Source: Conchocele bisecta (taxonomy: Eukaryota > Mollusca > Bivalvia > Lucinida > Thyasiridae). Taken from it: a DNA stretch of 64,000 nucleotides. The notes under the pieces are model-generated. The model was given only the letters and a program-made list of their open reading frames with translations, did not search any database and was not told the DNA's origin. The DNA lies in assembly GCA_029237695.1 (NCBI GenBank), contig CM055274.1:71600828-71664827 (forward strand), read 5' to 3'. Shown in pieces: positions 47,657-57,346 of this stretch. Within the stretch, counting starts at the first letter, position 1, and each line of letters opens with the position of its first letter. The position numbers and the translations under genes were made by a program.

Positions 47657-47673
47657 TTTATCTGTTCAATTAG
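47657..47673 (-). promoter_or_regulatory. conserved motif, one mismatch (CTAATTGAACAGATAAA)
   Basis: Before the intact small protein gene, at the same distance as in the left arm. Confidence 0.6.
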
Positions 47674-47730
47674 ACGTTAAATGAACATGAGGTATTTATG
47701 ACAACGACACGAAAACAAATCGGGGGTGGT

Positions 47731-47799
47731 GGTGGTAGTATATAGGGGTGAAAATGATACCACCGTTAGGTGGTATCATTTTGACTCCCTATATACTAC
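47731..47799. repeat. terminal hairpin, right end of the palindrome
   Basis: Same stem as 28668-28736 in inverted orientation with a shorter loop. Confidence 0.8.
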
Positions 47800-47806
47800 T
47801 GGGGCT

Positions 47807-48330
47807 ATTATACATAATGCTACTGAGTGGGGGAATCGCACAGCGGGAATCACGAAGCAGGGGTAGACAATAATGCTAGGTGTGGGAGTCACACAGCGGG
47901 AATCACGATGCAGGGGTAGGGAATAATATGCTGGGTGGGTGAATCACACAGCGGGAATCATGAAACTGGGGTAGGGAATAATGCTGGGTGGGGAGTCACA
48001 CAGCGGGAATCGCGAAGCAAGGGTCGGGAATAATGCTGGTGGGAGTCACTGAACGGGAATCACGAAGCTGGGATGGGGATTAATTATGCTGGGTGGGGGA
48101 GTCACACAGCGAGAAACACGAAGTTAGGGTTGGGAGTTACAGAGTAGGAGGGGTAGGGGTGGGGACACGAACCAGGTGTCAGGAAGGGGGCACGAATATG
48201 TGGTGGGGAGTCACACAGCTGGGGGTCAGAAGATGAGGTGAGGAATCACAGAACAGGTTGGCACGGACCAGGGGTGGGGGTCACACAACCGGAGTCACGA
48301 AGCTGGGGTTGGGTCATGACACTAGCTGAG
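47807..48330 (-). repeat. LTR minisatellite array C
   Basis: About twelve units containing CACAGCGGGAATCACGAAGC and a GGGGTAGGGAATAATGCTGG-like part, the reverse strand of arrays A and B. Confidence 0.85.
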
Positions 48331-48335
48331 TGTGT

Positions 48336-48371
48336 CGGGGGGGGGGGGGGGGGGGGGGTGGGGGGGGGGGG
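48336..48371. repeat. G-run, nearly continuous, about 34 bases
   Basis: Two G tracts separated by single T bases. Length is likely uncertain in the assembly. Confidence 0.8.
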
Positions 48372-48832
48372 CACACAACAGCTATGATTCATGACAATGG
48401 GGTGGGGATCACAATAATCACAGAAGCACATTCAAATCATCACATCTAACGACTAACGGACAATTGACAACATCTTCGGTGAGTAATGGTTAAGGGGGAG
48501 GGGGGGAGGGGTGATAGTTGAGTTCTTAGCCACGAGGTGCGTCTCTCGGGACACAGTCGCCAACTGACAGATTTCACTCCTATTTATAGGTTTTGCCAGG
48601 ACGCGCTGGACAAGTCCCGTATATTTCGGTTTTGTAAAAGTTCCGATACTCTCCGTAAGGTGTTGGACAAGTTCCGCCACTTTCCGTAAGGTTTTGACAA
48701 ATTCCTTGACATTTACGGAACTTGTCCAACCTCCCGCACAGTGATTGGCTAGATTGTGTGGACGGACAGTTCCGATCAGACAGGAGCCAAAAACAAGCAC
48801 AGCCAGTAATCAAAGTACTGAAAGTACTGAAA

Positions 48833-49240
48833 TATGTTATCTCCACAAAAAGTGATCACTTGCGTAACTAACGTCTGAAAGTTGCATATTTTCTCAATCA
48901 TCATCCAGAGGCAAATGTACTGCGATGGTGCAAACCCATTCCAATAAATTCGTTTTCTCTAGAATAAATTACTGTTTGAAACTCCCACTGCTACCTAACT
49001 GTGAGAACTGAAGATAATAGCCGCTGTATTCACACGCACGAACTATCTTGAATCGTGTTTTCCAGAACAGTGAAACTATAGAGAATAGTATTATGTGGAG
49101 TTGTATATACAACGCTATATGATAAGTTGGCACAGGGCACTATTTTCTTGGTCTTACTCGCCGTTTAGGTGTAGCATGATCAATGGCTGCCCCATAGAAA
49201 TTTGCGTGACATAATATGCTATCTCAAGGGAGATAACATA
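48833..49240. mobile_element. MITE with TATGTTATCTCC ends in LTR copy 2
   Basis: Left TATGTTATCTCC, right GGAGATAACATA. The two flanks are adjacent in LTR copy 1 (at about 17740), so it is an insertion of about 408 bp. No coding sequence. Confidence 0.6.
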
Positions 49241-49423
49241 TAAAAATAGCGGCTGCATTCAACACACACAAACTATTGTGAATTATAACGAACAGAAAAT
49301 CATAAACTATTGACAATTGTGAACATTAAGGCATGCATCAGAGATCGTGGTAAGTTGTGTGCACAAAATGACAGTCGAGTTTTCTTGTCCAAAATGTGTG
49401 ATAAATTCGACGCGAGGAATACA

Positions 49424-49861
49424 CAATACACAAGCTTGTATAATGATGCTTCGCTTGCTGGGTCTCTTCAATATGACCCATATTATTACAGAACGTATAT
49501 GATATAACAACGCACGATATGTCTTGTGCTTTGGTTGCGTGATCAGTAGCACGCGCATGTTGCTATACCTGAATATCAGTCGTTGCGCGAGAAAAGTCCG
49601 AGAGTGTTATTCGAAATGTGATATCTGAGACTGATATCCTTGTGGATATCATATATGTCCACACTCATGTGACCCGAAATTGGACAATCTCATTGGTTGC
49701 ATTTATCAGTCATATAATAATGTCATTTAGCGCCTTTCTATCAGTAACAGTGGACATCATTGACAAGTACATGTAGTAGGAGTTAGCACGACATGTTCGA
49801 GTTGTTTCTGCATTTACACAGTACATGTGCAATGTATGGACAGGAGGATGTGATAACACAG
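49424..49861. other. unassigned sequence
   Basis: No gene seen; a short inverted pair GATATC ... GATATC at 49622-49652. Confidence 0.35.
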
Positions 49862-49953
49862 TTAGGTCACATTCGTCCATATGTACGATCGATAATCCGC
49901 TCGGTAAAGCTCGCGGATAATATCCTCGTACATGCGGACGAACCGTGACCTAA
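49862..49953. repeat. 92 bp inverted repeat
   Basis: TTAGGTCACATTCGTCC left, GGACGAACCGTGACCTAA right; inner arms continue with GTACGA and ATCCGC. A foldback element or MITE core. Confidence 0.65.
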
Positions 49954-50365
49954 ATGTGGTTTGCACCGGCGGCGACAGATGGTATAAGGTCAATGTCTAC
50001 AGTCACGAATCAGAAGCTGGACTGATTATAACTGTCATAAGCCAATTTCCACAGTAACATATGTGAATCTGACCAGAGAAACGGGGCTTATATGAATTGT
50101 GGCCAGTGTAGCTCCTGGTCAAGCAGCATACTCCTCATGTAGCCCGATTTAGAGGCATGTATAGAACTTCCCGGTTGGAATGGCGAACTGTGTAGATCCT
50201 GATCAGGCTGACCAGGATCTACACTTATTGCAAACCCATATAAACCAATTTCCACAGCCACATATCATAAGTTAGGCCATACACAATAAGTACTTTGGTT
50301 CTCAGACACGGGGTTTGCGTAATGTGAAGCGGGAGGCGAATTGTTTTAATGTATTTTATATTTCT
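49954..50365. other. unassigned, with a dispersed-repeat stem
   Basis: TGTAGATCCTGATCAGG and CCAGGATCTACA at about 50190-50224 form a hairpin resembling that in the TTAACCC MITE at 56774. No gene. Confidence 0.4.
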
Positions 50366-51657
50366 TATGCTCCCCGAAATATATTTTTCGGGGAGCATAT
50401 AGTTACCGCTTTGTCCGGCGTCCACCGTCCGAGTTTTACTTTAAAGTTTTTCAAATTGCTATATCTCTGTGTCTGCTTGGGATATCAACCTCAAACGTCA
50501 AATATACATTGATCACCATCTATATTTTCATTGTATACCCTACCCATGCTTGTTAAAGTTTTACGTTAAAGTTTTTAAATTGCTATATCTCTGTGACTGT
50601 TTGGGATATCAACTTGAAACTTCATATACACAGTGATCACCATCCATATGTTTATTGTATACCTTACCAATGCTGCCCAGAGTCCAACGTCAAGGTCAAA
50701 TGACTTAAACTTTTTGCTAAAGTTTTACATTCAAGTTTTTCAAATTGTTATATCTCTGTGACCGCTTGCGATATCAACTTGAAACATCATATACACATTG
50801 ATCACCATCCATATTTTCATTTTATACCCTACCCATGCTGCCTAGGAGCCCAAGGTCAAGCTCAAATGACTTAGAATTGTGTTTGTTAAAGCTGACGTTA
50901 AAGTTTTTTCAAATTGCTATATCTATGTGGCAGCTTGCAATATCAACTTGAAACTTCATATACGTATTGATCAACTTTTACATTTTCATTTTATACCCTA
51001 CCCATGCTGCCCAGGAGCCCAATGTCAAGATCAAATGACTTAGAATTTTGTTTGTTAAAGCTTACGTTAAAGTTTTTTCAAATTGCTATATCTATGTGGC
51101 AGCTTGCAATATCAACTTGAAACTTCATATACGTATTGATCAACATTCATATTTTCATTGTATACCCTACCCATGCTGCCCAGGAGCCCAATGTCAAGAT
51201 CAAATGACTTAGAATTTTGTTTGTTAAAGCTTACATTACAATTTTTCAAATTGCTATATCTCTGTGACCCCTTGGGATATTAACTTGAAACTTCAAATAC
51301 ACATTGATCATCATCCATATTTCCAGTGTATACCCTACCCATGCTACCTATGAGCCCAATGTCAAGGTCAAATGACTTTAAACTTTTTGTTAAAGCTTTA
51401 CGTTAAGGTTTTTCAAATTCAATTGAATTCAAATTAGTATCCAAATATTTATTGTGACTAATAAACAAAACATTGCGTTAAACCTTCCTAGAATTGTTTT
51501 CTGTTACCAATTGAGATTATGATGTGAAACTTCATATACATAAGTACCACCATTTATTGTTATTAATAAGCATACTACACCAATATCCAGGTTCAAGGAC
51601 TTTGAACTTCTAGCCATGCGTCATCGGGAGCATTTGTCGGATTTACCGACCATCTAG
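50366..51657 (+). mobile_element. pearl/HINE-like (Helentron-associated) element 1
   Basis: Starts with a perfect hairpin (50366-50399: TATGCTCCCCGAAA and complement), followed by six to seven tandem units of about 170 bp with TTGCTATATCTCTGTGAC and GGGATATCAACTTGAAACTT. Ends with a short hairpin GTCGG-ATTTA-CCGAC and CTAG before T. Non-autonomous Helitron/Helentron relatives of bivalves (pearl elements, HINEs) have just this plan: 5' hairpin, central tandem repeats of about 160 bp, 3' hairpin. No coding capacity. Confidence 0.65.
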
Positions 51658-51734
51658 TTTGTTTGAGATGTTCGTCTCTGAGGATTATTTTTAAAGTTAT
51701 ATCTGGCAACCTGAGACGACCGTCTCAAACAAAC
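51657..51734. repeat. inverted repeat directly after the pearl-like element
   Basis: GTTTGTTTGAGA ... CGTCTCTGAGG against CCTGAGACG ... TCTCAAACAAAC. It is a separate hairpin touching the CTAG end. Confidence 0.6.
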
Positions 51735-52465
51735 AAATATGTTCCATAAAGTTACTATAACCTCTTCACGTGAAAAATCACAATATTTTAGTCAGACATG
51801 AGATTTAACATATTTTGCATAGTAGTGTTTTCTATTGATCATGTGGCGAATTTACAGTACACTTTTATGTCTTCATAACGATAACATGTTCGACGCGCAG
51901 GGATTATTCAGACACGGCGATATCTGCGAACCAAAGTAATTTTTTATGGCTTATTGTACTAGCTACAAATTGCATAACCCCGATTTCTAGTCACAGTCAC
52001 ATATCAGTAGCCACAATTGGCATTTAGCCGCTATTTCCAAAGTCACAGTCGTATTACATATCGGGACCTAGACGGCGACAAATGGCTTAAGAGATACAAT
52101 TACACAATTACAGAAGCTAGATGGACCATAAATATTATATGACCAATTTCATATCCACAGTTACAGATCAGGAGCTATACTATACTAGCCACAAATGACA
52201 AAAGCCCGACGTTCAGAAATATTTAGAAAATAGATCAGGAGATAAACGATCCATGCAAACCTCTATGCACAGTTGCACGTAAGGTGCTAGACAGGCCACT
52301 CATGTAATTTGATTTCCTAGACAGATCACCACACCGGTTCCAATGACGATCCTGCGTATCAGCAGCACAACACAGTCCGGATATCTTGAAGTATCGTGAA
52401 ACTATATCGCGCCACAGAATATCAAAACTCCAACACATGTTTATTCAATGGAAACAACAACAGGT
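51735..52465. other. unassigned sequence
   Basis: No gene seen; weak internal repetition of CACAGTCACATATCA-like words. Confidence 0.35.
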
Positions 52466-53815
52466 CGGCATGTAGAAACGATAGACCACGGAGCCGTTGA
52501 CCTCGAGAACACACTATCACCAGACTTACGCTGAAGCAGGTACACGGATAGACACTGTCACGAATCGTAGCCGACTATTTTCTTTATCATCCATTAATTG
52601 TAACACGGGTCACATAGTCTAGAGCAGTAATCGAATATTATAGTACAAGACGGTCGAATAGGTATTGGTGTGTGAAATATCGCCCGTGGAGTACACCGCT
52701 GGAGAGAATAGCGTTTTATCCGAGAGCGCGCACGGACCACCAGTATTGGATTTTGCACTGGTCGTATCTGGGTGATCTACACTGTATATGCAGACTTAGA
52801 TGCTAGCCTAATTACCTAGTAAGTCATACCTATGTATGACTGAAGTATTTCAGACTAATTCACCAGATATCTCATGAGCTATACTGACTGTCAGATCATT
52901 AGTCCACTTACGTAAAAGTGTAAGCCAAATGTGGGCACATAAGTTTTACATTGACAAGCAGACTACATGGGATAGTCATGCACTAGGGTGGGGGTATATA
53001 TTCATTGTAGCACCATATATTATGAGTCGGACATTCAATTTCATTCTTGTGACATTGGAGCGCAAGTTTTTCACTGGGAATTGTCCCAGCCAGTACACCA
53101 GCCAGTACACCAGCCAGGCAGCCAGCCAGTCAGCAACGAGCGACGGCACGTCCATACTTTGTGTCTGCGTAATTCAGTACGCAACACAGAGTTATTTACT
53201 TATTCTGGAGTCCACGACACGACACCGTGTGTTAGCGGGGACTGCTCCGCGTGGACCAAGGGCGTAATCGAGTGGGGCATATTCCGGTGACGTCATTCCG
53301 TCAAAGGACGTGAAGAATCGATAGGGACGTTCACCGATGCGTTATGGACCCCATCCGCCCAAGTAGGTTCAGTATCTCCTAGGAACCAGTAACTTTACGA
53401 CGTTATTATAACGTCACTCTCATCATGGCGGAAGCCGGAGTTGTTTAGATGATCTCTAACATTGGATATTTATCCAGATTATGATGACGTTTACTTTTGA
53501 CTTTACATACCTGTTCCAGAATCGAGGATGTGCCTTGGTTGTGCAAGGGCCTGTGTCGGTGGCTGCTAGGGGACGTTGTCCGTACTGACATATTCATCTA
53601 TTGTTTGTGTTTATCATTTATGTAAATATATCATACTTGTAAAAATATACCTTGTTGTCTCTGTCCACAACGTGCTTGGTGTTCCGTCCCTTCAGTAGAC
53701 TAGCTCGGTGTCACCCTGGTGTGACAGGCATGTAGAAACGATATACCACGGAGCCGTTGACCTCGAGAACACACTATCACCAGACTCACGCTGAAGCAGG
53801 TACACGGATAGACAC
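52466..53815. repeat. 95 bp direct repeats flanking a 1.2 kb block
   Basis: GGCATGTAGAAACGAT ... CACGGAGCCGTTGACCTCGA ... GGATAGACACTGTC occurs at about 52470-52557 and 53725-53818. The block between begins TGTCACGAATCG and ends GGTGTGACA, LTR-like TG...CA termini, with TAAATA-rich sequence near 53620. It could be a solo LTR in a repeat or a two-unit tandem; no primer site or gag was seen. Confidence 0.45.
53080..53132. repeat. CCAGCCAGTACA short tandem repeat
   Basis: Repeats of CAGTACACCAGC and CAGCCAGC; low complexity. Confidence 0.7.
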
Positions 53816-53939
53816 TGTCTATCACCAGACTCACGCTGAAGCAGGTACACGGATAGACACTGTCTATCACCAGACTCACGCTGAAGCAGGTACACGGATA
53901 GACACTGTCTATCCGTGTACCTGCTTCAGCGTGAGTCTG
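53773..53939. repeat. 45 bp tandem repeat ending in a perfect palindrome
   Basis: Three direct units containing CACGCTGAAGCAGGTACACG, followed by one inverted unit. The last direct and the inverted unit make a perfect inverted repeat 53871-53939, 34 bp arms around a single base. Confidence 0.85.
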
Positions 53940-55030
53940 TCACACCGCATCCATTGGATTCTCGTCGATGTCATAGGTGTAGAAATGTATGGTAGATGCA
54001 CACGACCAGTTGGACCAGTACTCTGGTGATGACCACGGGGAGAGGATGGTTCTACCCAGGATCCCCATTGGAAAGATAAACAACCCGCCATTTTCAAGGC
54101 GACAACTTAGGCGCATATGTTTGGATCCATTCCGGCTCACGAATAGTGATAAGTATAAGTGATACACTGTGCGATTTTCTGTGCATGAGGCTATTTATAA
54201 TGGTGGTTTATGTTGTTAAAAACACAGGCACAAACCTGTTCTGAAAATGACATATTTTACAGTTTGTTGTAATATAATTGATAGCAGTCGGTTCTCCTGG
54301 CTTTTCTACATGTGATTAGCTACATTATATCATATACTTCACATTTTGCGTTCTTTGTCAAACGGCAGAAAAGGTGAAACTGGCTGATGGCTGGAACACA
54401 CTAAGATGGCCAACTTGGCCACTCCCTGTGCCGTATAGGATACAGTAACGAGACAGTGTTCACATATATGTAAAATATATAGTCCCATCACATTTACGAA
54501 GCAATTATCTTTGAATCAAACAATCAGGTATAGAATGGGTCCTTAACTGTATATAAGCAATCTTTATTACATCGATTCCTTTGTTGACAAATAGTGGCGA
54601 TGATATTGGTATTGACATAAGCAGGCGAAACCACTTCAGATCGGTCTGTAAAACAAAACGTCTGTTAAATGACAATAGTCAGCGTAAAACACATCTAAAT
54701 ACAAGAAATAATCCCTTGTAAGTTTGGACGATAATCTAACGTGCCGGTAACACTAACTCGCCGAGATCAGAACCAAATAAGTATGTCCTCACATACATTA
54801 TTAAGACACTAATCTCACAGTATTGTTCCCACCTGTTCACCAAATTATGCACCAGAACCACCTCAATTCAGAACATTGGATTACATTGGCCAGGCAAACA
54901 TTGACTAACCATGCACAGTAAATGATCCTTTTAACTGTACACGAAAGTGTCTCCTGCATACTCCAGGTCCGAAAGAAATCCGGGTCCAGATGGAATTAGT
55001 TAGCTCAGACATTTCACCTCCATTTGCGAT
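53940..55030. other. unassigned sequence
   Basis: No gene, transposon end or tandem repeat was recognised. Confidence 0.35.
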
Positions 55031-55835
55031 TCTGACAATTCCATGCGGCCCGCATAAAAACCTTAACCAAAGTTGACTAAAAACCTTAACCAAGGGAAAT
55101 TAACTAAGTAATTCAATGTTAAATATAGGTCAATGTCAGATATAGGTCAGGGGTTATTGATGTACATCAATAGGAGATGAAGTTTTCCAAGTATGGTTGC
55201 TGTAGGCCCAGGAGTATTCCATATACAGGCTTGACTAAAAACCTTAACCAAGGGGAAATAACTAAGTAATCCAAGGGTAAAAGTAGGTCAATGTCAAATA
55301 TAGGTCAGGATTATTGATGTACATCACTAGGAGATGAAGTTGTCCAAGTATGGATGCTGTAGGCACAGGAGTATTCCATATACAAGCTTGACTATAAACC
55401 TTAAGCAAGTTCGAGTACAAACCTTAAGCAAGGGGAAATAACTAAGTAATTCAAGAGGAACGTGTAGGTGAAGGTCAAATATAATAAGGGGTTATTAATG
55501 TACATCCCTATGAGAAACGGTTGTCCAAGTATGGTGTCTGTATGCACAATAGTATTCCATCTACAAGCTTGACTAAAAACCTTAACCAAGGTTGACTAAA
55601 AACCTCAACTAAGTGGAATTAACTAAGTAATGCAAGGTTAAATGTAGGTCAAGGTCAGGGGTTGTTGATGTACATCACTAGGAGATGAAGTTGTACAAGT
55701 ATGGTGGGCGTAGGGCCAGGAGTATTCCAATATACAAGCTTGACTAAAAACCTTAACCAAGGCGTGACGGTGACGCCGTTGCCGACGCCGGGGTGACTAC
55801 ATAAGCTCTCACTATTCTTCGAGTAGTCGAGCTAA
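55030..55835 (+). mobile_element. pearl/HINE-like element 2
   Basis: Four to five units of about 165 bp with TTGACTAAAAACCTTAACCA and GGAGATGAAGTTGTCCAAGT. They are followed by a GC-rich GACGCCGTTGCCGACGCC stretch, then a hairpin TTCTTCGAGTAG region and CTAA. Ending in CTRR after a hairpin, with central tandem repeats, fits Helentron-associated elements. The 5' border is uncertain. Unrelated in sequence to element 1. Confidence 0.55.
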
Positions 55836-56773
55836 TGAAATAATAAATTCATACCGTCGGCCTATGGTTTCGTCATGCCGGAATGCAGGTTAACATTGGC
55901 AAACCAAGGATTGTCTTCTGGAATCGTGGTCCACTGTGTGAATACGAAAAGTGGTTTAATCGAGAGACTTATATATACTCACTTACTGACGCGGAGTCCT
56001 TCTTCATAAGCTTCGTTTAAACTAATGTGTGGACCATTTGTTAAATTATGCAAAGAATAAAATAGTTTGTGTAGATCTAAATTACATTCCTACGATTTTC
56101 GCTTTAGCAATAGTACTTTGGGTTAAAATTGAAAGGATAGAAGTTTCAGAAATTGCTTAGACGACTTTTAAATGCGTTTAATGATCGACACCGATCGCCG
56201 TCGTGCGATTTTCCATTTGATGCATGCTGTTTATGCCCTAGGTTATATGGACTTGAGCAAAACCTACACTCACATCACAGGCCGGCAATGTCATTATATT
56301 ATTTGTTGTTTTTTTTTTTTTGAAAAAAATTATTTTCCCCGTAATAGGTTTGTGGTGGGTCGGGGCCATCCCCCACAAACCGTACATAATATACATGTAA
56401 TAGTCAGATACAAATACAAAATATACATTACAGATATTCACCCTCTTTTGCTCTTTGCAGTACTGGGTAGAAATCACTGTTCTATTAAGACTTCATGGTT
56501 GAGTGGTACATTAGAATCGTCATTATTGAGAGACCTGAATTTTCAATAAAAAACTTGCACGTGTCATTAAAAAGACAGTAATACTTATAATAAACCCGCA
56601 GATGACAATGTCACTCTCCAGCGCTGCAAGAGCCAACATTTGATTTAGCATATGTAATACATGTAATTGATTATATGTTATCATTCATATTACCCATGAT
56701 CCAACTGAACCAGCCCCACTCTGAAAAAAGTGAAGTTCAATCCTACTGTACATCTACATGTTTAAATCGTGTA
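55836..56773. other. unassigned sequence
   Basis: A few short frames (for example 56172-56549) lack recognisable features; a T-run and A-run face each other near 56310. No gene supported. Confidence 0.35.
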
Positions 56774-57001
56774 TTAACCCTTTCAAGACTACAGCCGTTT
56801 ATATAGGTGTTTTTAAACAGTGTAGATCCAGACGAGCCGGCTCATCAGGATCTGCACTCTTTGCAAGTAATTTTCATATTTGTTAAAAAACACAAAATTA
56901 TAAATCGATTATTTGAAAAGTATTTTGTGTTGAATGGAATTGACCGAAAATTAACATATTATATATAATCCCTTGCAGTTATTTAGGGCTGAAAGGGTTA
57001 A
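56774..57001. mobile_element. TTAACCCTTTC-type MITE, copy 2
   Basis: TTAACCCTTTCAAG at left, CTGAAAGGGTTAA at right; contains the stem GGATCTGCACT/GTGTAGATCC-like, with GACGAGCCGGCTCATC in the middle. Similar to 15270-15478. Confidence 0.7.
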
Positions 57002-57346
57002 ATGTTAAAAGTTGTTGGTAACATTATGTATTGACAAGCCAATGTACAATCTGTTCCGATCCCCACACTGGTTATAAAACAAAACGCGGCTGGTTCCGTC
57101 AGATCATGGTATTTGCTTGAACCTGTATTACTCTGTGTATATTATATTATTCTACTAGATTCATATTCATAATGTCTTTATTTCCCAAACCTATAATATG
57201 AGGTGGAATGGGGAGTGGGGAGGGGGTGGGGAAGGGGTTAAAACAAAGAAAGGGGAAACAAACGCACAAAAGCAGAGATTTATTATAGCACCCGCAACTA
57301 GCTCAGCTGAAGATGAAATCTTATTTTGGTATTTTTGTTACATAAA

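Larger units (their letters stand above)
28667..47800. mobile_element. palindromic Polinton/Maverick element, 19.1 kb
   Basis: The left arm 28667-41693 and right arm 41922-47800 are reverse complements of each other, apart from an inserted transposon in the left arm and small indels; arm length without the insert is about 6.01 and 5.88 kb. Both outer ends read AGTAGTATATAGGG inward, beginning with the AG common to Polintons. GGGGC stands at both flanks (28662-28666 and 47801-47805). Each arm encodes the same four to five reading frames, including protein-primed DNA polymerase B and integrase, the two defining Polinton enzymes. Capsid, ATPase and protease genes are absent. The usual target duplication is 6 bp; here 5 bp match. 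Both arms are decayed by frameshifts. Confidence 0.85.
47806..49423 (-). mobile_element. Gypsy LTR copy 2, outer part (continues from 28666)
   Basis: On the minus strand: TGTATTCCTCGCG at 49423, GTGCACACAACTTACC, CAATAGTTTATGATT, GTCTGATCGGAACTGTCCGTC, CTTGTCC repeats, CCGTTAGTCGTTAGATGTGAT, then the minisatellite to 47806. These blocks are in the same order as in copy 1, 17520-18880. Inserts: the MITE 48833-49240 and, at 47800, the whole palindrome. Confidence 0.65.

Noticed and set aside
28667..47800. The palindrome as a pure assembly or fold-back read artefact
   Set aside because: Arms differ by substitutions, a 121 bp indel and a 7 kb transposon with target duplication, the centre is asymmetric, and the flanks fit a single target site. 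A read-level check is still advisable.
47815..48330. CRISPR-like array in the LTR minisatellite
   Set aside because: Irregular unit length, degenerate spacers of the same composition, no cas genes.
50400..51420. CRISPR-like array of regular repeats
   Set aside because: Units of 170 bp repeat over their whole length with no unique spacers, in a eukaryotic setting; the pearl/HINE plan explains them.
52929..53290. Two overlapping frames of 100-112 residues
   Set aside because: Partly encoded by a CAGC/CAGTACA microsatellite; no family resemblance.
56172..56549. Host gene of 125 residues
   Set aside because: No recognisable motif, includes a poly-Phe/Lys stretch from T- and A-runs, and overlaps an equally long frame on the other strand.
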